8,474 nucleotides of DNA, from contig DIQC01000028.1 in assembly GCA_002426495.1 (NCBI GenBank), positions 1-8,474 on the forward strand, given 5' to 3'. The DNA comes from Thermacetogenium sp. UBA5472 (GTDB lineage Bacteria > Bacillota > DSM-12270 > Thermacetogeniales > Thermacetogeniaceae). Of this stretch, positions 1 to 5,516 are shown one piece after another (position 1 is the first letter of the stretch; each line of letters starts with the position of its first letter). Position numbers and translations under genes: made by a program. The notes below the pieces were generated by a model, which saw nothing but the letters and a program-made list of their open reading frames with translations, made no database searches and was not told where the DNA came from.

Positions 1-6
1 TTACCC

Positions 7-21
7 GGTGGGATTCCCACC
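7..21. repeat. short perfect inverted repeat near window edge
   Basis: GGTGGG and CCCACC form a 6-bp stem around the 3-base loop ATT. It lies about 60 bases past the stop codon of the symporter, so it might serve as a 3' end structure for the minus-strand operon. No T-run follows it on the minus strand before the window ends, so an intrinsic terminator is not supported. A second weak stem (CGACC/GGTCG, 34-49) lies between it and the gene. Confidence 0.45.
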
Positions 22-42
22 CATTATGTGTCACGACCTAGC

Positions 43-79
43 TTGGTCGCTCCCGTCCCTCTGATTGGTCGCTCCCGTC
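43..79. repeat. 15-nt direct repeat (period 22) beside the symporter stop codon
   Basis: TTGGTCGCTCCCGTC occurs at 43-57 and again, exactly, at 65-79. The second copy abuts the symporter stop codon. The minus strand of 60-70 reads GACCAATCAGA, identical to 8210-8220 at the other end of the window, where it leads into a REP-like hairpin. This stretch is therefore probably a diverged member of the same dispersed repeat family rather than part of the gene. Confidence 0.6.
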
Positions 80-1465
80 TCACGCTTTAGTAGTCGCCAG
101 TGTAACAACGATAAACACTATAGTAGATACTATTACAGCGAATAATTCTGGAGGGATTGCGCCAAATTGTACTCCTGATAAACTCAATGCCGCTGCAACA
201 ATACCTGTAAAAAAGGCTGACAAACCTGCCTTCAGGTTTGCCCTTTCCCAAAGTATGCCGCCCACGACAGGGACGATAAGGCCTCCTGTATTTAAAATAA
301 GTACAGTATTAATCAGATTGATGATCCCTGAAGAATACATAGCAACTATAATGCTTAGTACACCCATGATAGCAAGTGCTATGCGGGAGATATGCAGCAA
401 TTTTTTCTCATCCATTTCCTGATCCCTTTGTATAGTTTTGGCCACAAGGTCGTAAGCAATGTTTGAAGCTCCTACGGTCAAGAGAGAGGTGGCTGTTGAC
501 ATGATCGCCGCCAGGATAGCTGCCATTACTAACCCTGTCAGGAGCGGTGGCAGCACATGGTTCACCAGATTTGGTAAAGCTGCAGAGGCATCATTTAAGT
601 TGGGGAAAAACGCATGTGCACTCATGCCAAGCAAGGTGGGGAAAAGGGTCAGGACGATAATCATTACCCCACCTAACCAACAAGCTCTTTGCGCCGTCTT
701 TGCATCCTTTGAAGCCAATATCCGCTGGTAGATATCAGCGCCCGCTAGTGGAGTCAACAGCATGGGAACAGCCAGCCAAATTATAAATGACCAATCTCCA
801 GTCCCCATTAGACTGAAAAAGGACTGAGCTGTTTCACCCAAATTAACCTGGATAGATGAAATAAATCCCCCCGTGTCTTGTAAACGCAAAAAGACAGCAA
901 CATACGCTGCTACAATTCCGACAGCAGCAATAATGATCTGGATAAAGTCGGTAAGGGTTGCTGCCCAAAGCCCCCCCACAGCTGCATAGACAATAAATAC
1001 AAGGGCAGTGATCACTGTAGCCTCTGTTGATCCCAGCCCTACTATAGATAGCACACCCTTAGTCGCCAGTATCTGGGAAGCCAGGATCCCCGTAAATGTA
1101 ATGAAGGTGAGAACAGCAATTAACGGCCTGAACAACCTGCCTCCATACCTGCGTTCCAAAAAATCAGGAATAGTGTAGATGTTCATCGCCCTTACTTTCC
1201 CAGCCAGAAACCCTGTTAAAATAAGGCCTACTCCGCCCCCAATACCAAACCACCAGGCAACAATTCCATTTTGATAAGCTGTTTCGCCTAAACCCAAGAC
1301 ATACCCGCCGCCGAAATATGTAGCTGCAATAGCAAAACTTGCCAACCCTAATCCCAGTCTGCGTCCGGCAAGTATATAGTCAGTCATTCCTTTGTTAAAC
1401 TTATTTGCCCAAAATCCTATGGCTAACATGATCAAAAGATAAACAATGATGATGGTAATAACCAT
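80..1465 (-). CDS. sodium:solute symporter (SSS family)
   Basis: This is a 461-residue integral membrane protein of the sodium:solute symporter family (the PutP/PanF/SGLT superfamily), expected to bring a small solute into the cell with Na+. It is almost wholly hydrophobic, with about 12-13 membrane segments starting at residue 2. Family marks include DYILAGRR (29-36), YTIPDFLERRYG (97-108), the GGLWAATLTDFIQ block (164-176), DIYQRILASKDAKTA (244-258) and IMSTATSLL (321-329). The Ser-Thr of the last motif (323-324) corresponds to the Na2-site pair known from PutP. It starts at ATG with GGGGGA six bases upstream. It is the last gene of the minus-strand cluster, 153 bases after the corrinoid gene, with a stable hairpin in that gap. 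The substrate is not readable. Context suggests a betaine or amino-acid-like compound, but that is inference. The length is at the short end for the family, with no sign of truncation. Confidence 0.9.
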   Translation of the reverse strand: MVITIIIVYLLIMLAIGFWANKFNKGMTDYILAGRRLGLGLASFAIAATYFGGGYVLGLGETAYQNGIVAWWFGIGGGVGLILTGFLAGKVRAMNIYTIPDFLERRYGGRLFRPLIAVLTFITFTGILASQILATKGVLSIVGLGSTEATVITALVFIVYAAVGGLWAATLTDFIQIIIAAVGIVAAYVAVFLRLQDTGGFISSIQVNLGETAQSFFSLMGTGDWSFIIWLAVPMLLTPLAGADIYQRILASKDAKTAQRACWLGGVMIIVLTLFPTLLGMSAHAFFPNLNDASAALPNLVNHVLPPLLTGLVMAAILAAIMSTATSLLTVGASNIAYDLVAKTIQRDQEMDEKKLLHISRIALAIMGVLSIIVAMYSSGIINLINTVLILNTGGLIVPVVGGILWERANLKAGLSAFFTGIVAAALSLSGVQFGAIPPELFAVIVSTIVFIVVTLATTKA

Positions 1466-1540
1466 TTTATATCCCCCATTTTTGAGACAGAATTATTTTA
1501 TAGGACAGGACATGACATTTCTAATTAGTTTTTGAAATGG

Positions 1541-1584
1541 CATTAGTCAGGGAACTATTGTTATAATTTGTCCCCTGACTAATG
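1541..1584. repeat. 12-bp perfect inverted repeat between corrinoid and symporter genes
   Basis: CATTAGTCAGGG (1541-1552) pairs perfectly with CCCTGACTAATG (1573-1584) around a 20-base AT-rich loop. It lies in the 153-base gap between the corrinoid gene stop and the symporter start. On the minus strand the hairpin is followed by CCATTTCAAAAAC rather than a T-run, so it is not a convincing intrinsic terminator. An RNA-stability or attenuation element, or an inserted REP-like unit, are the better readings. The loop-side word GTCCCCTGAC (1570-1579) recurs at 8279-8288 in the repeat-rich right end, which favours the REP reading. Confidence 0.75.
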
Positions 1585-1618
1585 TTAAATTATGAGTGTT
1601 TTATGAGTATCTTAAGCT

Positions 1619-2251
1619 TTAACCAATAAGTTCTGCACACAGCTCTTTGGCGAGGATAGCATCAGATGCATACCCATTTGCTCCGATTTCATCAGCGTAT
1701 TTTTGCGTAACTGGAGCGCCGCCGATGATCACCTTGACCTGCTCTCGCACTCCGGCCTCAGTCATAGCATCCAGAGTTTGTTTCATGGCTGCCATAGTTG
1801 TTGTCAGCAGAGCGGACATCCCAACGACCTGTGGATTATGCTCTTTTACCGCTTCTACAAATTTTTCCGGAGGAACATCGATACCAAGGTCGATTACGTT
1901 AAACCCGCCACTCTTCAGGATCATGACAACTAGATTTTTCCCGATGTCATGCAGGTCACCGGCAACTGTTCCAATGACAACCGTACCTACTGAAACCGCA
2001 TCAGAAGCAGAGAGCATCGGCTTTACAATTCGCATCCCTTCCCCTAAAGCCCTGGCACTCATCATCACTTCGGGGACAAACATTTCACCTGCCTTAAATT
2101 TAGGGCCCACAATATTCATGCCTGCCAGCAAGCCATCATTGACTATTTCCAGCGGGGTAGCCCCATCATTTAATAAGACTTTAGTGGTCGCTACAACTTC
2201 AGCCACATCACCTTTAAATATAGCATCTGCTAGTTTGTTGAAATCTGCCAT
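1619..2251 (-). CDS. corrinoid (B12-binding) methyltransferase protein, MttC/MtgC type
   Basis: This is a small cytoplasmic methyl carrier of 210 residues from the preferred start. Its cobamide cofactor takes the methyl group from the substrate via the adjacent MttB-family enzyme and hands it to a second methyltransferase. An N-terminal helical cap (about 1-80, with the EMFVPEVMMSARAL stretch) precedes a Rossmann-like B12 domain. The domain carries DLHDIG (99-104), whose His101 is the lower cobalt ligand in this family, GMSALLTTT (144-152) and IIGGAP (175-180). The ATG at 2251 is preferred over an in-frame ATG at 2275, because AGGAGG (2265-2260) stands eight bases before the former, while the latter has no Shine-Dalgarno and would translate through that site. 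It follows the methyltransferase gene by 38 bases, so the two are surely co-transcribed. TMA, DMA and betaine systems all use this protein type, so the sequence alone does not name the substrate. Confidence 0.95.
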   Translation of the reverse strand: MADFNKLADAIFKGDVAEVVATTKVLLNDGATPLEIVNDGLLAGMNIVGPKFKAGEMFVPEVMMSARALGEGMRIVKPMLSASDAVSVGTVVIGTVAGDLHDIGKNLVVMILKSGGFNVIDLGIDVPPEKFVEAVKEHNPQVVGMSALLTTTMAAMKQTLDAMTEAGVREQVKVIIGGAPVTQKYADEIGANGYASDAILAKELCAELIG

Positions 2252-2259
2252 TTGTATAG

Positions 2260-2265
2260 CCTCCT
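2260..2265 (-). promoter_or_regulatory. ribosome binding site deciding the corrinoid gene start
   Basis: The minus strand reads AGGAGG, then eight bases, then ATG at 2251. An upstream in-frame ATG at 2275 is preceded only by an A/T-rich stretch (CAAAAAACTCAGC). The strong site therefore favours the shorter, 210-residue protein. Confidence 0.8.
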
Positions 2266-2289
2266 CTATATTCATGCTGAGTTTTTTGA

Positions 2290-3753
2290 TTATCGTACGC
2301 GTTGCTGTGCACGCTCCACAATTTCATCCAGCTTCTTGGCGACATCTTCTGCAAGTGGTTCTGGTTTGTGCTCATCAAGGATTTTCTGCACTTTTTCAGT
2401 TACCCGCGCCCCCATAGTTTTTTCGCCCTGATTTTTCCAATCGCCATATGACTGTCTATCTAATAAGGTAGGGGACCATAATTCATTTTTAAAGTGCTTA
2501 AAGGTGTGTTCCGCACACATGAATTGCCCGCCAGGGCCTTGCTGATCAATCACATCAACAGCCAAATGGGCCTCATCAATATCAACACCGTTGATGAATC
2601 TTCTTACCATACCGATTATTTCGTCACACATTACCAGTTGAGCCAGTGACCCAGTCATCCCCAAGTCGGTAAATCCTACATCGTGGATTAAATGGGCTCC
2701 ACCAAAGGCTGATATGGCAATCTGCAGGGCGGATTCAAGAGCGGACTGTTGGTCAACCACTTTGGAGTCAGTTGCACCCGCTGCACTCCAAATTGGGATA
2801 TTTAAGTAATGGTATACATCTGTTGAAGCAGCATGTTGCAGCATCCATTCAGGGGCCCCATAACTATGCTGCATGGTTTTCATATCCAGAGGACCGCCTG
2901 GTGCCGCACCAATAAAAGGAGCGCCTTCTCTCTTCAACTGGCTTAAGAGAAGCCCTATTAAGTTATCGGCGACACCTACTGCCAGGGCTCCAGCGATCGT
3001 TACCGGAGCAGTTCCACCCAAAATCATACCTGGCGTATAGACTACAGGTAGATTTTTCTCAGATAAAAAGAGCAGCTTATCTATTGCATCTTTTGAGTGG
3101 CTCAGTGGAGTTGTCGGCTCTGAATACATTGCTACAAATGGGTTCCGCTGCAGTTCTTCCAAACTTCCGGCAACCGCAGAGCACATATCTACAATATCTT
3201 GCAAGCCGGTAACATCAAATGTCCAGCCAACTAGCGGCTTTGTTGTGTTTTTCAGCATGGCATGAAATTCATGCACATCTGCCAATTCAGGTGTATGGTC
3301 AGATATCATACAAAGGGACATAACGAAATCAATATTTGGCAGCGCATTTGAGACGATGGCTGTATCAACTGCATCCTGCTTGATAGCTCCTCTTCTTTCA
3401 CCTGTTTTTGGGTCAATAAAGTTTGGGCAAGTCGGCCCTGGCCCAAAGTAACTATTATTACCTTCTAAGAACAGCTTTCTATTTCCGTTGCGATCGCATA
3501 ATACAACTCTCGAAGGAGCGGTATTTATTGCCTTTTGAATCAGGCAGGAAGGAACTCTGACCCTAATACCGTCAACATCGCAATTAGCCGCTTTTAGTAA
3601 TGAAATCGCTTCTTCTGAATGTACATTAACACCAGTTCTTTCTAGGATTTCTAGGGCTGCATTTAATATTTTTTCACATTGTCCATCTGACAGCACTTTG
3701 AATTGTACGGTTTGATTGCCTTCGGAATTTGATTCAATGCTTTGTGTACTCAT
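2290..3753 (-). CDS. MttB-family quaternary amine:corrinoid methyltransferase, non-pyrrolysine
   Basis: This 487-residue cytoplasmic protein belongs to the trimethylamine methyltransferase (MttB) superfamily. It is expected to move a methyl group from a quaternary or tertiary amine to the cobalt of the corrinoid protein encoded next to it. Family stretches include GPGPTCPNFIDPKTGERR (104-121), GGTAPVTIAGALAVG (246-260), GAAPGGPLDMKTMQHSYGAPE (272-292), WSAAGATDSKVVDQQSALESA (312-332) and AFGGAHLIHDVGFTDLGMTGS (339-359). The frame is open throughout with no in-frame amber codon, so this is not a pyrrolysine enzyme of the archaeal TMA type. The full length matches the family. Characterised non-pyrrolysine relatives act on glycine betaine (MtgB), proline betaine (MtpB), carnitine (MtcB) and gamma-butyrobetaine (MtyB), and the sequence does not tell me which applies here. 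It starts at ATG with GGGGAG just upstream (3763-3758). It lies 71 bases after the MFS gene with no terminator seen between them. Confidence 0.93.
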   Translation of the reverse strand: MSTQSIESNSEGNQTVQFKVLSDGQCEKILNAALEILERTGVNVHSEEAISLLKAANCDVDGIRVRVPSCLIQKAINTAPSRVVLCDRNGNRKLFLEGNNSYFGPGPTCPNFIDPKTGERRGAIKQDAVDTAIVSNALPNIDFVMSLCMISDHTPELADVHEFHAMLKNTTKPLVGWTFDVTGLQDIVDMCSAVAGSLEELQRNPFVAMYSEPTTPLSHSKDAIDKLLFLSEKNLPVVYTPGMILGGTAPVTIAGALAVGVADNLIGLLLSQLKREGAPFIGAAPGGPLDMKTMQHSYGAPEWMLQHAASTDVYHYLNIPIWSAAGATDSKVVDQQSALESALQIAISAFGGAHLIHDVGFTDLGMTGSLAQLVMCDEIIGMVRRFINGVDIDEAHLAVDVIDQQGPGGQFMCAEHTFKHFKNELWSPTLLDRQSYGDWKNQGEKTMGARVTEKVQKILDEHKPEPLAEDVAKKLDEIVERAQQRVR

Positions 3754-3824
3754 TATGCTCCCCTTTCATATAAAATCTAGTTTTGATAACAAACCGACAT
3801 ACTATAACTTAAGCAAGCGATTCT

Positions 3825-5075
3825 TTAGTTAGCATCCAACGAAATATCTGTCTCCTGCTTTTTCTTTTTCGTCATTTTTAACAAAACTACGGAGGCTGCT
3901 AAACCAAGAATCACAAACACAAGCATCACAGCAAAGAGGTATTTGTATCCGGTTATCCCTTGATAGGTATCAAGAAAGTGACCAGCTAACGGATTCATAA
4001 AAATGTCAGGAGTGAAACCGATCATCGACGCAAACCCAACCACCGAGCCTGTGAGTGCAGCAGGTATTTTTATTTCTTCCATTGTTGCGAAATAAATACC
4101 ACGCATTGCAAAGATGGCTGCTGCCAGCACTATCATATTGACGACTAACAGAGACAGCATACTGGACTTACCTGGTATAACGAAGAAAAGAACCATAGTG
4201 ACAAGTGCTATCACATAACAATAGGTGACGATTTTCGAAGTAGAACCTGTTTTATCAGCAATAAACCCTCCCACAGGCCCACCTATAAATTGCAGTACAT
4301 AGTTTCTGACAATAGCAATAAAAGCACTTATGGCTACGGTTGCCCCGAATATTTCTGTAATATATGGTGTCAGGTAAGTGGTTCCTATATAGATGCTGTA
4401 ATTGCATAAGACAACAACAGCTATTAGCCACACAACAGGCATTTTAATAACATTTATTATGTCACTTAAAACAGAGGCTTCTGGTCGGATGGTTTTTGAG
4501 TCTTCCAGGGTAAACCATGTTAAAACTGCAGCTACGATATTGAGTGCAGAGATGATATAAACCGCCCAGGTTAATCCGAAAACCCCGCCTCCTAATCTGT
4601 TAAATAAAGCGAGGATAACAAATGAAAGAATGGTCTGCAGCAATCCCCTGCTGCCTTCTAGTAAACCAAAGAAACTGCCTTGCTCAGAGCTACCTGCTAA
4701 ATCTCTTGTTGCTTTTATAAGAGCTGCCCAAAACGTAAGCGTGGCAATCGCTCCCCAGAGCAGGTAGATAAGCAGACACATATTATATGGAGGGTATGTC
4801 GCAAAGAAAAGCCCCAATATTCCAGTTGAGGCAAAGGCAAAAGTCAATAATTTGCGTGCTGACACACGGTCTGCCATCCAACCCCCAGGAAAATACAAGA
4901 GCATAGAAGCTATACCATAAGCACTCATCAATGTGCCAAATTGCGTATGGGTTAGTTGGAGGGCCTCTCTCATGGGATCATAGTATGTCCATCTTAAGTA
5001 AGGTAAAATATAAATTGCTGTTGCACCTAAAGCCAGGATAAGCAGTGTTAAATAACGCTTCGTCTTATCATTCAC
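3825..5075 (-). CDS. MFS transporter, first gene of the methylamine/betaine operon
   Basis: This is a 416-residue major facilitator with about 12 membrane helices and a short basic cytoplasmic tail (MTKKKKQETD, 401-410). The MFS motif A loop is present after helix 2 as GGWMADRVSARK (64-75) and again, weaker, in the second half as GGFIADKTG (269-277), showing the usual two-fold layout. The start is GTG at 5075, with GGGTGGGAG about seven bases upstream. No better ATG lies nearby. It is the promoter-proximal gene, 135 bases downstream of the predicted sigma-54 start site, and precedes the methyltransferase gene by 71 bases. Co-regulation suggests it imports the methylated substrate or exports the demethylated product. 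That role is inferred from context, since MFS sequence alone does not give a substrate. Betaine demethylation clusters more often use BCCT or ABC transporters. Confidence 0.9.
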   Translation of the reverse strand: MNDKTKRYLTLLILALGATAIYILPYLRWTYYDPMREALQLTHTQFGTLMSAYGIASMLLYFPGGWMADRVSARKLLTFAFASTGILGLFFATYPPYNMCLLIYLLWGAIATLTFWAALIKATRDLAGSSEQGSFFGLLEGSRGLLQTILSFVILALFNRLGGGVFGLTWAVYIISALNIVAAVLTWFTLEDSKTIRPEASVLSDIINVIKMPVVWLIAVVVLCNYSIYIGTTYLTPYITEIFGATVAISAFIAIVRNYVLQFIGGPVGGFIADKTGSTSKIVTYCYVIALVTMVLFFVIPGKSSMLSLLVVNMIVLAAAIFAMRGIYFATMEEIKIPAALTGSVVGFASMIGFTPDIFMNPLAGHFLDTYQGITGYKYLFAVMLVFVILGLAASVVLLKMTKKKKQETDISLDAN

Positions 5076-5220
5076 CGTTCTGCTCCCACCCTTTCTATAA
5101 TTGTTGTTGGATTAATACCGAAAAGATTACGATGCCTATTTGCATCATTATTTTTGATATGCTGCACTACACCCCCTTCACCAAACAAAATACCTTGGGC
5201 ACACGCTATGTTAATATATA

Positions 5221-5236
5221 CGCAATATTCATGCCG
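5221..5236 (-). promoter_or_regulatory. sigma-54 (-24/-12) promoter for the MFS-methyltransferase operon
   Basis: The minus strand reads CGGCATGAATATTGCG. It has GGCA and TTGC in place and exactly ten bases between the GG (-24) and GC (-12) pairs, the invariant spacing of sigma-54 promoters. Three positions differ from the TGGCAC-N5-TTGCA consensus. It faces the MFS gene and gives a start site near 5210. The divergent neighbour encodes a sigma-54 activator, which makes a chance match less likely. Confidence 0.72.
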
Positions 5237-5294
5237 AAACTCAAAACACTATAATTACAAGGGAAAATAGCATTTTTCTTTGATCCAAGTTACC

Positions 5295-5317
5295 ATATGC
5301 ACATATTATATGCATAT
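5295..5317. promoter_or_regulatory. dyad 1, candidate activator-binding enhancer
   Basis: ATATGCA (5295-5301) and TGCATAT (5311-5317) form a perfect 7-bp inverted repeat with a 9-base spacer. Its centre is about 83 bases upstream of the -12 GC of the sigma-54 promoter, the usual place for an enhancer-binding protein site. The inner stretch TGCACATATTATATGCA resembles dyad 2. Confidence 0.5.
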
Positions 5318-5333
5318 CCCTAGAATGCGTATT

Positions 5334-5348
5334 GCACAATATATGTGC
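5334..5348. promoter_or_regulatory. dyad 2, candidate activator-binding enhancer
   Basis: GCACA and TGTGC flank ATATA. With one base on each side the site reads TGCACAATATATGTGCT, which shares its first six bases with dyad 1. Its centre lies 35 bases from that of dyad 1. Paired sites are typical for oligomeric sigma-54 activators. The A/T-rich background makes short dyads common, so this remains a candidate. Confidence 0.45.
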
Positions 5349-5504
5349 TTATTGAATATATTTTATGCAGGCATCAGCAGGACTTTTTGCTGCGCTGGTG
5401 AAATAACTAACTAAGTCACTTTTTTTATGAGGGAAATGAGGTCGATCCGGAGTAGTGTCTCCAACGACCACCACAATGTTGTTTGTTATTAAATGAGGAA
5501 AATC

Positions 5505-5510
5505 GGGAGG
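5505..5510 (+). promoter_or_regulatory. ribosome binding site deciding the activator gene start
   Basis: GGGAGG stands six bases before the ATG at 5517. An in-frame ATG at 5493 has only TTGTTATTAA before it. Translation from 5517 drops eight residues (MRKIGRNK) that do not look like part of the PAS domain. Confidence 0.8.
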
Positions 5511-5516
5511 AATAAA

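Larger units (their letters stand above)
5076..5516. other. divergent regulatory region between activator and operon
   Basis: This gene-free, A/T-rich stretch of about 440 bases separates the minus-strand operon from the plus-strand activator. From left to right it holds the GTG-start ribosome binding site of the MFS gene, a leader of about 135 bases with no riboswitch I recognise, a sigma-54 promoter (5221-5236), two dyads (5295-5348) and the leader of the activator gene. A weak sigma-70-like pair for the activator, TTGCAC (5333-5338) and TATATT (5357-5362) with an 18-base spacer, overlaps the second dyad. If real, that overlap would allow autoregulation. I give this pair low confidence. Confidence 0.7.

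Noticed and set aside
7..21. Intrinsic terminator of the minus-strand operon
   Set aside because: The stem is perfect but short, and no T-run follows on the minus strand within the window.
1647..2417. Long plus-strand open frame opposite the corrinoid gene
   Set aside because: It is antisense to a clearly recognised B12-binding protein, lacks a ribosome binding site and has no domain-like composition. It is a shadow of the real gene.
2290..3753. Possible pyrrolysine-containing methyltransferase
   Set aside because: The frame is uninterrupted with no in-frame amber codon, so this is a non-pyrrolysine family member.
5076..5210. Cobalamin or other riboswitch in the operon leader
   Set aside because: I could not find conserved riboswitch cores or a terminator/antiterminator pair in this A/T-rich leader.
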